This document shows, piece after piece, positions 1 through 13,163 of a stretch of DNA of 64,000 nt; positions within the stretch are counted from its first letter, which is position 1; every line of letters begins with the position of its first letter. Location: positions 19,705 through 83,704 of the forward strand of contig NZ_BBQH01000035.1 of assembly GCF_018397995.1 (NCBI RefSeq), written 5' to 3'. A program made the position numbers and the translations under genes. The notes under the pieces are model-generated. The model worked only from the letters and a program-made list of their open reading frames with translations, made no database searches and was not told the origin of the DNA. The stretch is from Rhizomonospora bruguierae (lineage in GTDB: Bacteria; Actinomycetota; Actinomycetes; Mycobacteriales; Micromonosporaceae).

Positions 1-91
1 GCCGCCGCAGCTCCTTGTCGAAGTCCACGACCGGCTCCGCGGGTATGCGCAGAACCGGATCGCCGAACAGGCGGATGGGCTGGACGGTCAC
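1..91 (-). CDS. def: Peptide deformylase, N-terminal fragment
   Basis: Only about the first 30 codons lie in the window and the gene runs off the left edge. The peptide starts TVQPIRLFGDPVLR after a GTG start and continues with a segment rich in acidic and hydrophobic residues. That matches the N-terminus of actinobacterial peptide deformylases, which remove the formyl group from nascent proteins. The metal-binding motifs of the family (EGCLS, HExDH) are outside the window. The GTG at 89-91 was chosen because a GGAG ribosome binding site lies at 97-100, five bases upstream. It follows priA on the same strand, a common actinobacterial order. The identification rests on N-terminal similarity and context only. 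Confidence 0.75.
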   Translation of the reverse strand, partial: MTVQPIRLFGDPVLRIPAEPVVDFDKELRR

Positions 92-467
92 ACGTGCTCC
101 TCGAACGGCGGGTCAACCCGCCCAGTCTATGTGTGCCCCTTGCCGACCGCCCTGGCCGTGTCCCCGGCTCGCCGGCCGGCGTTGAGCCCGCCCGAGTCGC
201 CGCCGCCACACACCGCAAGGCGTCCTAGGAGGATAGGAGGTATTCCTCACCGACAGCACCTCGACGAGAAGGTGACCCCGGCGCGGGCCAGTGCGGGTCG
301 CCGCTCAGCTCCACTCGCGCGCATCGCCCACCGATCAGTCGTCAACCAGGGCGTCCGCCAGGGCCGGCGGTCTACCAGCATCTCCCCACGGCCCGCACCG
401 CTCCCGCTGGTCGGCCAACTCGGCGGCGCTCGCTCCGGCCATGGACCGCACGCCCGCCTTGGTGCCG
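92..467. other. Intergenic region between priA and def, no gene seen
   Basis: About 375 bases with no supported gene. Open frames on the plus strand here are GC-driven and lack a convincing ribosome binding site or recognisable product. A purine-rich run near 225-240 (AGGAGGATAGGAGG) is the only notable local composition. The region must carry the promoter of def if def is not read through from priA, but I cannot place one with confidence. Confidence 0.5.
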
Positions 468-2618
468 CTAGAGCAGGTCAAGCGGGTCGATCTGAACCCG
501 GACCGGGGAGGCGGCCTTGCGGGCGGTGCGGACGCCGACCGCCTCGTGCAGTGCCCTCGCCAGCGCCGCGGCCTGCCCCCGCGGGACCCGGATCAGCATG
601 CGTTCCTGCTCCGGGGCGGCCGGGGCGGGGACCGGGCCGAGTAGCTGCGCCGCCGCCGGCAGCCGGGCGGCGGCGAGCAGGTCGGCGACCGCGTCCGGGG
701 CGCCGGTGAGGGTGGCGACCCGGGCGGCCGGCGGGAAGCCCAGTTCCCGGCGTTCGGCGAGTTCGCGGGCGGCCAGCCAGACCGGGTCCCAGCGGAGCAG
801 GGCCTGGACGGTGGGCAGGGAGCCGTCGGCGACCACGACGACCCGGCCGCCGTCACGGGCGGGGCGGGCCAGGGCGGCGGCGGCGAGCCAGCGGCGCAGG
901 GCCTCCTCGGTGGCGCGCAGATCGGCGCGGGTGAGCAGGGCCCAGGCGTCCAACAGCAGGACCGCGCCGTACCCGCCGGCCGCCACGGGCTCGGCGCCGG
1001 GCGTGGCGACCACCAGCGCCGGGGCGGCCGGCACCGAGGTCAGGATCTCGTCCCGGCCGGAGGTGCGGACCGGCACCCCGGCAAGCGCACGCCCCAGTTC
1101 CTCGGCCGTGCGGCGGGCGCCGGTGACGGCCGCGCGGAGACGGCGGCCGCCGCAGGCCGGGCAGGCGTACGCGGTGGCGGCCCGGCCGCACCAGCGGCAG
1201 CCCGCGGTGGCGCCGGCGGAGCCGAGTTGCAGCGGCCCGGAGCAGTGGGGGCAGCGGGCCGGGGCGCGGCAGTCGGCGCACGAGACGGCGGGCAGGTAGC
1301 CCCGCCGGGGCACCTGGACGAGCACCGGCGCGCCGGCGGCCAGGGCGGAGCGGGCCGCCTGCCAGGCGACGCTGGGCAGCCGGGCGGTGACGGCGCCCGG
1401 GTCGCGGGCCAGCTGCGCATCGTCGCCGGTGGGCGCCACGGCCGGGGCGTACCGGCGGACCGTCTCGCGGTCGGCGGCGATCGGGTGCGCCCAGCCGGTC
1501 TCGATGAGCTGCTGCGCCTCGGCGGTGCGGGCGTACCCGCCGATCAGCGCCGCCGCCCCGGCGAGCTGGGCGCGGGTGAGCAGCACCTCGCGGGCGTGCG
1601 GGTACGGCGCCCGGGGCTCGGCGTGCAGGTCGTCACCGTCGTCCCAGATGGCCACGAGCCCCAGGTCGGGGACGGGGGCGAACATGGCGGCCCGGGTGCC
1701 CACGACGACGGTCGCGCCGCCCCGCGCGGCGGCCAGGAACGCCCGGTACCGCTTGGCGGGGCCGAGCGCGGCGGAGAGGGCGACGTGCCGGCCGGGGCCG
1801 AGTGTGCTCGCGAGCGCGGCGTCGAGGCGGTCGAGGTCCCGGTTATCAGCGACGACGAGGACGGCGCCGCGACCCCCGCGTGCGGTGGCGGCGGCGGCCT
1901 CGGCCAGCCGGGCCGGCCACTCCTCCCCCGGCAGCGCCGACCAGACGGCCCGGGGCGCGCGCCCGTCTTCCAGCGCACGCAGCAGCGCGGCACCCGCCGG
2001 ATACCGCGCCCAGCGCGAGGAATCGATCGACGGGGCCGGGCCGGGCGGTTCGCAAGGCGCGGCGGCCGACTCGGTGCGGGCGTGCCGTGGGGGGACCGCC
2101 AGGCGCAGCACGTCGGCGAGGCTGCCGGCGTACCGGTCGGCCACCGCCCGGGACAGCGCCGCCACCTCCGGGGTGAGCACCCGCTCGGGCGAGACCACCC
2201 GCTCCAGGTACGACAGCTTGGGCAGCTCCGAGGACTCCACCCGGTCCAGCAGCCAGCCGTCCACGAGCTGCCCGCCGAAGCGGACCCGGACCCGCACGCC
2301 GGGCCGGGCCGCCTCGTCGAGGTCGGCCGGCACCCGGTAGTCGAACGGCCGATCGAGGTGGGCGAGGGGCACGTCGACGCAGACGCGCGCGACCGGTAGC
2401 CGTTCGGCCGGCTGCCGGTCACCACGCTTACGCTTCGCGCCGCCCGAGGCGCGGGCCCCCGCGGCGCCAGCACCGCCCGAGGCACGAGCCCCCACAGGGC
2501 CGCTGGACGCCCGAGCACCGCCCGAGGCACGAGCCCCCGCAGCGTCCGCGGCGCCGGCCGAGGGCTCGGGCGTTGGGGGCGCCGGCAGGCCGGGGAGGGC
2601 GGGAGACGCTGAGGTCAC
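468..2618 (-). CDS. priA: PriA-like primosomal protein N', probably without helicase activity
   Basis: 716 residues. The family restarts stalled replication forks. The zinc-binding region is present as paired cysteines in the C-terminal half (CADC, CPHC, CRWCG, CPACG), and the N-terminal DNA-binding part is recognisable from VDVPLAHLDRPFDYRVP onward. The helicase half is degenerate: I see no GxGKT Walker A loop, and the DEEH-type Walker B is replaced by DDGDD. This is the known state of actinobacterial PriA, so the protein is likely a structural primosome factor. The first 70 residues are a low-complexity tail with repeated GARASGGA units, so the true start could be further in. It lies 16 nt downstream of metK in the same operon. 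Confidence 0.85.
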   Translation of the reverse strand: MTSASPALPGLPAPPTPEPSAGAADAAGARASGGARASSGPVGARASGGAGAAGARASGGAKRKRGDRQPAERLPVARVCVDVPLAHLDRPFDYRVPADLDEAARPGVRVRVRFGGQLVDGWLLDRVESSELPKLSYLERVVSPERVLTPEVAALSRAVADRYAGSLADVLRLAVPPRHARTESAAAPCEPPGPAPSIDSSRWARYPAGAALLRALEDGRAPRAVWSALPGEEWPARLAEAAAATARGGRGAVLVVADNRDLDRLDAALASTLGPGRHVALSAALGPAKRYRAFLAAARGGATVVVGTRAAMFAPVPDLGLVAIWDDGDDLHAEPRAPYPHAREVLLTRAQLAGAAALIGGYARTAEAQQLIETGWAHPIAADRETVRRYAPAVAPTGDDAQLARDPGAVTARLPSVAWQAARSALAAGAPVLVQVPRRGYLPAVSCADCRAPARCPHCSGPLQLGSAGATAGCRWCGRAATAYACPACGGRRLRAAVTGARRTAEELGRALAGVPVRTSGRDEILTSVPAAPALVVATPGAEPVAAGGYGAVLLLDAWALLTRADLRATEEALRRWLAAAALARPARDGGRVVVVADGSLPTVQALLRWDPVWLAARELAERRELGFPPAARVATLTGAPDAVADLLAAARLPAAAQLLGPVPAPAAPEQERMLIRVPRGQAAALARALHEAVGVRTARKAASPVRVQIDPLDLL

Positions 2619-2634
2619 CCGCCCATCTTGCCGG

Positions 2635-3828
2635 TCAGGCGCCGGCCGCGGACTTCAGGTCGGCGGCGCGGTCGGTCCGCTCCCAGGTCAGCTCCGGCAG
2701 TTCCCGGCCGAAGTGCCCGTAGGCGGCGGTGCGCTGGTAGATGGGGCGCAGCAGGTCCAGGTCGCGGATGATCGCGGCGGGGCGCAGGTCGAACACCTCG
2801 GCGATCGCGGCCTCGATCCGCTCGACCGGGACGTTCTCGGTGCCGAACGTCTCGACGAACAGGCTCACCGGCTTGGCCTTGCCGATCGCGTACGCGACCT
2901 GGGCCTCGCACCGCTCGGCCAGCCCTGCGGCGACCACGTTCTTGGCCACCCAGCGCATCGCGTACGCCGCGGAGCGGTCCACCTTCGACGGGTCCTTGCC
3001 GGAGAAGGCGCCGCCGCCGTGGCGGGCGTAACCACCGTAGGTGTCCACGATGATCTTGCGGCCGGTCAGGCCGGCGTCGCCCATCGGGCCGCCGATCTCG
3101 AACCGCCCGGTCGGGTTGACCAGCAGCCGGTACCCCTCGGTGGCCAGGCCGAGGCCCTCCAGCTCCGGGGCGATCACGTGCTCGCGCACGTCCGGGGTGA
3201 GCAGCGACTCCAGCGAGATGTCCGCGGCGTGCTGCGAGGAGACCACGACCGTGTCCAGCCGGACCGGGCGCAGCCCGTCGTACTCGATGGTGACCTGGGT
3301 CTTGCCGTCCGGGCGCAGGTAGGGGATGGTGCCGTCCTTGCGCACCGCGGACAGGCGGCGGGCCAGCCGGTGCGCGAGCGCGATCGGCAGCGGCATCAGC
3401 TCGGGCGTCTCGGAGCAGGCGAAGCCGAACATCATGCCCTGGTCGCCGGCGCCCTGGCTGTCCAGCGCGCTTTCCGACTCGCCGGCGCGCAGCTCGATCG
3501 CCGAGTCCACGCCCTGCGCGATGTCCGGCGACTGGGCGCCGATCGAGACGCTGACGCCGCAGGACGCGCCGTCGAAGCCCTTCTTGGACGAGTCGTACCC
3601 GATGCCCAGGATCGTCTCGCGGACGATCGCCGGGATGTCCGCGTACGCCTGGGTGGTGACCTCGCCGGCCACGTGTACCTGACCGGTGGTGATCAGCGTC
3701 TCCACGGCGACCCGGCTGCGCGGATCCTGCGCCAGGAGCGCGTCGAGGATGCCGTCGCTGATCTGGTCGGCAATCTTGTCCGGGTGGCCCTCCGTGACCG
3801 ATTCGGAGGTGAACAGGCGGCGTGCCAC
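2635..3828 (-). CDS. metK: S-adenosylmethionine synthetase
   Basis: 397 residues, normal length. The enzyme makes S-adenosylmethionine from methionine and ATP in the cytoplasm. All signature motifs are visible: EGHPDK near residue 13 (ATP binding), [13 protein letters not shown] in the central part, and [19 protein letters not shown] in the second half (the phosphate-binding P-loop). It lies between coaBC (30 nt upstream) and priA (16 nt downstream), so it is probably cotranscribed with both. The short upstream gap leaves no room for a SAM riboswitch. SAM made here also serves as amino donor for the BioA encoded in this window. Confidence 0.97.
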   Translation of the reverse strand: MARRLFTSESVTEGHPDKIADQISDGILDALLAQDPRSRVAVETLITTGQVHVAGEVTTQAYADIPAIVRETILGIGYDSSKKGFDGASCGVSVSIGAQSPDIAQGVDSAIELRAGESESALDSQGAGDQGMMFGFACSETPELMPLPIALAHRLARRLSAVRKDGTIPYLRPDGKTQVTIEYDGLRPVRLDTVVVSSQHAADISLESLLTPDVREHVIAPELEGLGLATEGYRLLVNPTGRFEIGGPMGDAGLTGRKIIVDTYGGYARHGGGAFSGKDPSKVDRSAAYAMRWVAKNVVAAGLAERCEAQVAYAIGKAKPVSLFVETFGTENVPVERIEAAIAEVFDLRPAAIIRDLDLLRPIYQRTAAYGHFGRELPELTWERTDRAADLKSAAGA

Positions 3829-3858
3829 AGCGCTCCTTAAATGGCGTTCTCGGGGGTC

Positions 3859-5112
3859 CTACATTTTCTCGTCGGCCGGCAGTCTAGCGGTCCCGGACGG
3901 GTCGGTACCCGTCCCCAAGCGCTCAGCGACCAGATCGAGGACGGCGTCGGCCAACTCCTCCTTGTCCCGTTCCCCGAGGGTGATCTCGGCGCCGTCGGCG
4001 GTGACCACGATCGCGGCATTGGTGTCCCGACCGAACGCCTTCCCGGCACCGACGTCGTTAATCACGATCATGTCGGCGCGTTTGCGGGACAGCTTGGCCC
4101 GGCCGTGCGCCAGCGCGTCCCGGGTCTCGGCGGCGAATGCCACGAGCACCTGGCCGGGGCGTTTACGCTCGCCCAGTTCGGCGGCGATATCCGGGTTCTC
4201 GATCAGTTCGAGGACCGGCGGCGCCGCGCCGTCCACCTTTTTGATCTTATTTTCGGCGACCGCGCGGGGCCGGAAGTCGGCCGGCGCGGCGGCCATTACG
4301 ACCGCATCCGACGCCCCGGCCGCGGCCAGGGTGGCCGCGCGCAACTCCCCGGTGGTGCCGACCCGCACGACGGTCGCGCCGGCCGGGTCGGGCAGCGCGA
4401 CGTTGGCGGCGATCAGCGTGACCCGCGCGCCCCGGACGACCGCGGCCCGGGCGAAGGCGTACCCCTGCTTGCCCGACGACCGGTTACCCAGGAAGCGGAC
4501 CGGGTCCAGCGGCTCGCGGGTGCCGCCGGCGGTCACCACGAGGTGCCGGCCGGCCAGATCCGGGGCGGCGGCGCCGCGGGTGAGCACCCGGCGGGCCAGC
4601 GCGAAGATCTCGGCCGGGTCGGGCAGGCGGCCCTTGCCGGTGTCGGCACCGGTGAGCCGGCCGCTGGCCGGTTCGATCACCACGGCGCCCCGCGAGCGCA
4701 GCGTCGTGACGTTGGCCACGGTGGCCGGGTGCTCCCACATTTCGGTATGCATGGCCGGGGCGAACACGACCGGGCAGCGCGCGGTGAGCAGCGTGTTGGT
4801 CAGCAGGTCGTCGGCCATCCCGTGGGCGGCCCTGGCCAGCAGGTCCGCCGTGGCGGGCGCGACCACGACCAGGTCCGCGTCCTGACCGAGGCGGACGTGC
4901 GGCACCTCGTGCACATCGGACCACACGTCCTCGGCGACCGGCTGACCGGAGAGCGCGGCCCAGGTCGGCGCGCCCACGAAGCGCAGCGCGGACGCCGTGG
5001 GCACCACCCGCACGGTGTGCCCGGACTCGGTGAACAGCCGCAGCAACTCGCACGCCTTGTAGGCGGCGATGCCGCCGCCGACGCCGAGGACGATCCGCGG
5101 CGTACCGGTCAG
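3859..5112 (-). CDS. coaBC: Bifunctional phosphopantothenoylcysteine decarboxylase/synthetase
   Basis: The protein carries two consecutive steps of coenzyme A synthesis. The N-terminal CoaC flavoprotein part begins [19 protein letters not shown] and contains the PxMHxxMW-type motif ([13 protein letters not shown]). The C-terminal CoaB part contains the synthetase [22 protein letters not shown] motif area. The frame has no ATG, GTG or TTG upstream of the essential N-terminal strand, so I place the start at a CTG (5110-5112). It overlaps the rpoZ stop as CTGA and has GAGGG six bases upstream. The first conventional start, a TTG at 5046, would remove the first glycine-rich nucleotide-fold strand. 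417 residues from the CTG, a usual length. Confidence 0.88.
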   Translation of the reverse strand: MTGTPRIVLGVGGGIAAYKACELLRLFTESGHTVRVVPTASALRFVGAPTWAALSGQPVAEDVWSDVHEVPHVRLGQDADLVVVAPATADLLARAAHGMADDLLTNTLLTARCPVVFAPAMHTEMWEHPATVANVTTLRSRGAVVIEPASGRLTGADTGKGRLPDPAEIFALARRVLTRGAAAPDLAGRHLVVTAGGTREPLDPVRFLGNRSSGKQGYAFARAAVVRGARVTLIAANVALPDPAGATVVRVGTTGELRAATLAAAGASDAVVMAAAPADFRPRAVAENKIKKVDGAAPPVLELIENPDIAAELGERKRPGQVLVAFAAETRDALAHGRAKLSRKRADMIVINDVGAGKAFGRDTNAAIVVTADGAEITLGERDKEELADAVLDLVAERLGTGTDPSGTARLPADEKM

Positions 5113-5375
5113 CTGGCGCCCTCGATCGGCTCGGCCGTTAGCAGGCCGGCGTTGATCTCCCGCAGCGCGATCGACAGCGGCTTCTCCTGAGGCGTGGTCT
5201 CCACCAGCGGACCGACGTACTCCAGCAGGCCCTCGCCGAGCTGGCTGTAGTACGCGTTCACCTGGCGGGCGCGCTTGGCGGCGAAGATCACCAGGGCGTA
5301 CTTGGAGCTCGTCTTCTCCAACAGCTCGTCGATCGGCGGGTTGGTGATGCCTTCCGGGTTGGCGATGGTCCCCAC
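5109..5375 (-). CDS. rpoZ: RNA polymerase omega subunit
   Basis: 88 residues. Omega binds the beta-prime subunit and helps RNA polymerase assemble. The sequence [18 protein letters not shown] followed by a [18 protein letters not shown] helix is the typical actinobacterial omega signature. The GTG start at 5373-5375 has AAGG about nine bases upstream. The stop overlaps the probable CTG start of coaBC, which suggests translational coupling. It lies 14 nt downstream of gmk, the usual gmk-rpoZ-coaBC order. Confidence 0.95.
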   Translation of the reverse strand: MGTIANPEGITNPPIDELLEKTSSKYALVIFAAKRARQVNAYYSQLGEGLLEYVGPLVETTPQEKPLSIALREINAGLLTAEPIEGAS

Positions 5376-5389
5376 GGGAGCAAACCTTC

Positions 5390-5995
5390 TTAATCTTTGG
5401 CTGGGCGGGCGGGAGTCAGGATCGGTGAACCGAGCAAGCCTACCAGCTCTTCCGCGGCGCGCTCGACGTAGTCGTTGACGATAGTGTGGTCGAACTCCGG
5501 TTCGGCCGCCAGTTCCTCGTCCGCGTGCGCCAGCCGGCGGCGGATGGTCTCCTCGTCGTCGGTGCCCCGGCCGATCAGCCGGCGGCGCAGTTCCTCGACG
5601 CTCGGCGGGGCCAGGAAGACCAGCTGCGCCCCGGGCATCGCGGCCCGCACCTGCCGGGCGCCCTGCAGGTCGATCTTCAGTAATACGGGTTGGCCGGCGC
5701 GCAGCCGGCCCTGCACGGCGCCGCGCGGGGTGCCGTACATGTTGCCCGCGAACTCGGCCCACTCCAGCAGCTCGCCCGCGGCGATCATCCGCTCGAACTG
5801 GCTGCGGTTCACGAAGTAGTAGTGGACGCCGTCGACCTCGTAGTCGCGCATGGGTCTGGTCGTCACGGATACGGACAGCCAGACCCAGGGCGAGCGCGCC
5901 CGGATCAGCTCGATCACGCTGTCCTTGCCGACACCGGAGGGGCCGGACAGGACAGTGAGCCGAGCAGCCGGGCGCGCGTCGTCAACCATGCTCAC
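5390..5995 (-). CDS. gmk: Guanylate kinase
   Basis: 201 residues. It phosphorylates GMP or dGMP to the diphosphate using ATP. The P-loop GPSGVGKDS sits near residue 18, followed by the guanylate kinase signature around [19 protein letters not shown] and the GMP-binding lid. Two starts are possible six bases apart (GTG at 5995, ATG at 5989) with no clear difference in ribosome binding site. It stands between mihF and rpoZ on the same strand. In streptomycetes and mycobacteria the same order is conserved, which supports the assignment. Confidence 0.96.
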   Translation of the reverse strand: MSMVDDARPAARLTVLSGPSGVGKDSVIELIRARSPWVWLSVSVTTRPMRDYEVDGVHYYFVNRSQFERMIAAGELLEWAEFAGNMYGTPRGAVQGRLRAGQPVLLKIDLQGARQVRAAMPGAQLVFLAPPSVEELRRRLIGRGTDDEETIRRRLAHADEELAAEPEFDHTIVNDYVERAAEELVGLLGSPILTPARPAKD

Positions 5996-6021
5996 CGCTT
6001 GTTTCTACACGAGCCGGTTGA

Positions 6022-6339
6022 TCAGCTCGCGGCGAACTCCGCAAGCAGTGCCTTGCGCTGCTGCTCGCCGAGGCCACGCAGGCGGCGGCTGTCGGCGATC
6101 TTCAGCTTTTCCATGATCTGGGTCGCCCGGATCTTGCCGATCCCGGGCATCGCCTGCAGCACGGCCGACACCTTCAGCTTGCCGACGACGTCGTCGGACT
6201 CGGCCCGGTCGAGCACGGCGGCGAGGGTGGTCTTGCCCTGCTTGAGCTGCTCCTTCAGCTCAGCGCGAGCCTTGCGGATCTCCGCGGCCTTCTCCAGCGC
6301 TGCGGCACGCTGTTCGGGGCTCAGTGACGGGAGCGGCAC
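6022..6339 (-). CDS. mihF: Actinobacterial integration host factor (mIHF)
   Basis: 105 residues, starting MPLPSLSPEQRAAALEKA at a GTG with GAGGAG just upstream. The body contains the helix-two-turn-helix region MPGIGKIRATQIMEKLKIA. That is characteristic of the small nucleoid-associated protein called mIHF (sIHF in Streptomyces), which binds DNA through the minor groove and is essential in mycobacteria. It is unrelated in sequence to the IHF/HU heterodimer of enterobacteria. The gene lies directly upstream of gmk on the same strand, its conserved position, and about 170 nt downstream of pyrF. Confidence 0.95.
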   Translation of the reverse strand: MPLPSLSPEQRAAALEKAAEIRKARAELKEQLKQGKTTLAAVLDRAESDDVVGKLKVSAVLQAMPGIGKIRATQIMEKLKIADSRRLRGLGEQQRKALLAEFAAS

Positions 6340-6364
6340 CAGTTCTCCTCAGGTCCCTATCGCG

Positions 6365-6393
6365 TCGGTAAGGGGCCGACGCCTGTTGTGAAA
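6365..6393 (-). promoter_or_regulatory. Possible mihF promoter
   Basis: Reading leftwards, TTTCAC (6393-6388), a 17-nt spacer, then TACCGA (6370-6365) resemble -35 and -10 elements about 25 bases before the mihF start. The -10 lacks the final T of TANNNT, so support is weak. A strong promoter in this gap is expected from the importance of mIHF and the break in operon spacing after pyrF. Confidence 0.25.
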
Positions 6394-6512
6394 CATGGTG
6401 TGGCTGGGCAACCCGTTGCGCCGCTGCCCAGCGCGGGGAAAACTAGCGGTCAGCGCCGGTTTCGGCAACGCCGCCGCGCTCCGCGCGGTCAATCGTGACG
6501 GCCCCGCGATCA

Positions 6513-7349
6513 TTACCGATGGGTCAGTCCCGCGCGGCAGGCGGCCAACACCCGGTCGGCCGCCGCGCGCAGCGCGGCCGGGTCCGGGCCGGCCGAGAGC
6601 ACCTCGCGGGAGTACGAGGGGACCACGCCGGCGAGGTCGGCACCGAGCACCGCGCGCAGCCGGGCCGGGTCGCCACCCTGCGCGCCGAGCCCGGGCACGA
6701 GCACGGGACCACCCAGTCGGGACAGGTCGTGGCCGGTGTCGCCGACCGTCCCGCCGACCACCACGCCGTAGCTGCCCAGCGGCTGCGCACCCCCGTTGAG
6801 CTGGGATATCTCATCGATGACCGCCTGCGCAACGGTGCGCCCGTCGGGCCGGGTGGCGCGCTGCACCTCGGGGCCCTCGGGGTTGGAGGTCAGCGCCAGC
6901 GTGAACACCCCGCCGCCGTGCGCGGCCGCCGCGTCGAAGGCGGGCGCCAGGGCACCGACACCCAGAAAAGGGCTGACGGTAATCGCATCCGCATACAACG
7001 GACTGGATGGGTCAAGGTACGCAGCCGCGTACGCGACCATGGTCGAGCCAATATCACCACGCTTAACGTCAAGCAACACCAACGCGCCACAATCTCGCAA
7101 CTGTCGGATAGTTGACTCAAGCACCGCGATCCCCCGGGAGCCGTACCGTTCGAAGAACGCCGACTGCGGTTTGAAGATCGCTACGCGCGCGCCGAGGGCG
7201 TCCACCACGACCCGGCAGAACCTGGTCAGGCCGTCGACGTCCCGGGGCAGCCCCCACGCCTCGAGCAGGGCGGTGTGCGGGTCGATGCCCACGCACAGCG
7301 GGCCCCGCTCGGCAAGGGCGGCGTGCAACCGGGTACCGAAGCTCTCCAT
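6513..7349 (-). CDS. pyrF: Orotidine 5'-phosphate decarboxylase (type 2)
   Basis: 278 residues. It decarboxylates OMP to UMP, the last step of de novo pyrimidine synthesis. Recognisable features are the start FGTRLHAALAERGPLCVGIDPH, the substrate-contact segment FKPQSAFFERYG and the catalytic LLDVKRGDIGSTM with its Asp-x-Lys-xx-Asp tetrad. Length and motifs match the type 2 subfamily of actinobacteria rather than the shorter type 1. It is the last pyrimidine gene of the operon that begins with pyrR and is separated from pyrD by bioA. The gap to bioA is 46 nt. Confidence 0.95.
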   Translation of the reverse strand: MESFGTRLHAALAERGPLCVGIDPHTALLEAWGLPRDVDGLTRFCRVVVDALGARVAIFKPQSAFFERYGSRGIAVLESTIRQLRDCGALVLLDVKRGDIGSTMVAYAAAYLDPSSPLYADAITVSPFLGVGALAPAFDAAAAHGGGVFTLALTSNPEGPEVQRATRPDGRTVAQAVIDEISQLNGGAQPLGSYGVVVGGTVGDTGHDLSRLGGPVLVPGLGAQGGDPARLRAVLGADLAGVVPSYSREVLSAGPDPAALRAAADRVLAACRAGLTHR

Positions 7350-7395
7350 CCGTGCAACTCCCTGTGGTCGGTCCGCTGTGGTCAGTCCGCGGCGC

Positions 7396-8685
7396 TCAGC
7401 CCGCCGCGGCGGCGGCGCGGACGGCGGCGGCGATGACCGCCAGATCCGCGTCAGCCGTCACGTACGGCGGCATCGTGTAGATCAGGTCCCGGAACGGGCG
7501 CAGCCACGCCCCGGCGCCCACAGCGGCCTCGGTGGCCGCCCCGATGTCCACCTCGTGGTCCAGTTGGACCACGCCGATCGCGCCCAGCACCCGCACGTCG
7601 GCCACCCCGGGCGTGCCCCGCAACGGCGCCAAGCCGGCCGCCAGCGCCGCCTCCAGCCGCTTGACCTCCGTGGCCCACTCCCCGGCCAGCAGCAGCCCGA
7701 TGGCGGCGTTAGCGACCGCACAGGCCAGCGGATTGCCCATGAACGTGGGCCCGTGCGCCAGCACGGGCACCTCGCCCCGGGAGATGCCCTCGGCCACCCG
7801 GGGCGTACACAGGGCGGCGGCCAGGCTCAGGTACCCGCCGGTGATCGCCTTGCCCAGGCACATGACGTCCGGGGTCACCCCGGCGTGGTCGGCGGCGAAC
7901 AGCGCGCCGCTGCGGCCGAAGCCGGTCGCGATCTCGTCGAAGACGAGCAGAATGTCATGTTCGTCACACAGCGCCCGGAGCACCCGCAGATACTCCGGGC
8001 TGTGGAACCGCATCCCGCCGGCGCCCTGCACGACGGGCTCCACGATCACCGCCGCGAGTTCGCCGGCGTGCCGGGCCAGCGCGTCCGCGAGGGCGGCCAC
8101 GTAGGCCGGGTCGGCGGGGGCGTCGAAGCCGTCCGGCGGCGGGCCGGCGAACACCTGCCGGGGCAGCACCCCGGCCCACAACTGGTGCATGCCGCCCTCG
8201 GGGTCGCAGACGCTCATCGGGTGGAACGTGTCGCCGTGGTACCCGCCGCGCCAGGTGGCCAGGCGCCGCTTGCCCGGCCGGCCGATCGAGCGCCAGTACT
8301 GGAGGCACATCTTGATGGCGACCTCCACGCTCACCGAGCCCGAGTCGCAGAGGAACACGTGCTCCAGGCCGGCGGGGGTGATGTCCACCAGCGTGCGGGC
8401 CAGCCGGACCGCCGGCTCGTGGGTCAGCCCGCCGAACATCACGTGGCTCATCCGCCCGAGCTGGTCGGTGACGGCCGCGTCCAGCACCGGGTGCCGGTAC
8501 CCGTGGATCGCCGCCCACCACGAGGACATCCCGTCGACCAGTTCCCGCCCGTCGTCCAGCCGCAGTCGGACCCCCGCGGCGGACTCCACCACCAGCGGCT
8601 GCCGGGTGCCGGGCATCGGGCAGTACGGGTGCCACACGTGCGCCCGGTCCAGCGCCCGCAGATCGAACGGCCGGGAATCGTTCAT
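7396..8685 (-). CDS. bioA: Adenosylmethionine--8-amino-7-oxononanoate aminotransferase
   Basis: 429 residues. BioA transfers an amino group from S-adenosylmethionine to KAPA, giving DAPA in biotin synthesis, and uses pyridoxal phosphate. The N-terminal HVWHPY and [13 protein letters not shown] motifs are specific for BioA among class III aminotransferases. The PLP segment [13 protein letters not shown] and the lysine of [12 protein letters not shown] follow. The ATG at 8683-8685 overlaps the pyrD stop as ATGA, so translation is coupled to a pyrimidine gene. No other biotin gene is visible in the window. The placement between pyrD and pyrF is unusual and means biotin synthesis may be co-regulated with pyrimidines. 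Confidence 0.95.
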   Translation of the reverse strand: MNDSRPFDLRALDRAHVWHPYCPMPGTRQPLVVESAAGVRLRLDDGRELVDGMSSWWAAIHGYRHPVLDAAVTDQLGRMSHVMFGGLTHEPAVRLARTLVDITPAGLEHVFLCDSGSVSVEVAIKMCLQYWRSIGRPGKRRLATWRGGYHGDTFHPMSVCDPEGGMHQLWAGVLPRQVFAGPPPDGFDAPADPAYVAALADALARHAGELAAVIVEPVVQGAGGMRFHSPEYLRVLRALCDEHDILLVFDEIATGFGRSGALFAADHAGVTPDVMCLGKAITGGYLSLAAALCTPRVAEGISRGEVPVLAHGPTFMGNPLACAVANAAIGLLLAGEWATEVKRLEAALAAGLAPLRGTPGVADVRVLGAIGVVQLDHEVDIGAATEAAVGAGAWLRPFRDLIYTMPPYVTADADLAVIAAAVRAAAAAG

Positions 8686-9695
8686 CGCGACCGCCGCACC
8701 GCCTGCCGGACCAGCGCCGGACCCCGGTAGATGAAGCCGGTGTAGAGCTGCACCAGCGACGCGCCGGCGTCGAACATCTTCGCCGCGCCGTCCGGGTCCA
8801 CGATCCCGCCGACGCCGACGATCGGCAGCCGGCCGCCGGTCTGCCGGTGCACGAACGCCACCACCTCGCGCGCCCGGTCGGCCAGCGGGCGCCCGGAGAG
8901 CCCGCCCGGCGGGGTCGGGCCCGGGATGCCCGGCCGGCCCAGCGTGGTGTTGGTGGCGATGATGCCCGCGACCCCGTGGTCCTGGCAGACCTGGAGCACG
9001 TCGCCGATCGCCTCGTCGGTCAGGTCCGGGGCGATCTTCAGCAGGATCGGCGGCGGCTGCGTCGCCGGATCCACCCGCAGCGCGGCGAGCAACTCGTCCA
9101 GCAGCGCCCGATCCTGCAACTGGCGCAGGCCCGGCGTGTTCGGCGAGGACACGTTCACCGCGATGTAGTCCGCGTACGGGCTCAGCACGTTGTACGAGGC
9201 CGCGTAGTCGTCCACGGCCGCCTCGATCGGGGTCCGCTTGGACTTGCCCAGCGAGATGCCCAGCGGCACGCCCAGCGGGCGCGGCAGGGCGGCCAGGCGG
9301 TCGGCGAGCGCCCGGGCACCCGCGTTGTTGAACCCCATCCGGTTGACGACCGCCTGCTGCGGGGGCAACCGGAACAGCCGCGGCCGGGGGTTGCCCGGCT
9401 GCGGGTGCCAGGTGACCGTGCCGACCTCGACGAAGCCGAAGCCGAGGGCGGGCCAGGCGGCCAGCGCGGCACCGTCCTTGTCCACCCCGGCGGCCAGCCC
9501 GACCGGGTTCGGGAAGTCGACGCCGAAGACCCGCCGGGGGGCGCGGACCGCGTAGCGGGCGCGCAGCGCCGCGAGCGCCGCCGGGTACCCCGAGAGCGCG
9601 GCGAGGCGGCGCAGCGTCCACTCGTGCGCCGCCTCGGCGTCCCCGCCACCGATCCGGAACAGCGCCGGGCGGACGGTACGCTCGAAGATCACCAC
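8682..9695 (-). CDS. pyrD: Dihydroorotate dehydrogenase (quinone), class 2
   Basis: 337 residues. It oxidises dihydroorotate to orotate with FMN and passes electrons to membrane quinone. The class 2 type is shown by the N-terminal amphipathic extension ([22 protein letters not shown]), the motif NRMGFNNAG and the active-site serine in [15 protein letters not shown]-phosphate contacts appear near VGVGGI and YTGFIYRGP. It starts six nt after the carB stop and its own stop overlaps bioA by 4 nt. Confidence 0.97.
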   Translation of the reverse strand: MVIFERTVRPALFRIGGGDAEAAHEWTLRRLAALSGYPAALAALRARYAVRAPRRVFGVDFPNPVGLAAGVDKDGAALAAWPALGFGFVEVGTVTWHPQPGNPRPRLFRLPPQQAVVNRMGFNNAGARALADRLAALPRPLGVPLGISLGKSKRTPIEAAVDDYAASYNVLSPYADYIAVNVSSPNTPGLRQLQDRALLDELLAALRVDPATQPPPILLKIAPDLTDEAIGDVLQVCQDHGVAGIIATNTTLGRPGIPGPTPPGGLSGRPLADRAREVVAFVHRQTGGRLPIVGVGGIVDPDGAAKMFDAGASLVQLYTGFIYRGPALVRQAVRRSR

Positions 9696-9701
9696 CGGCC
9701 C

Positions 9702-13146
<3,445 letters not shown>

Positions 13147-13163
<17 letters not shown>

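Noticed and set aside
3829..3858. SAM riboswitch before metK
   Set aside because: Only 30 nt separate coaBC and metK.
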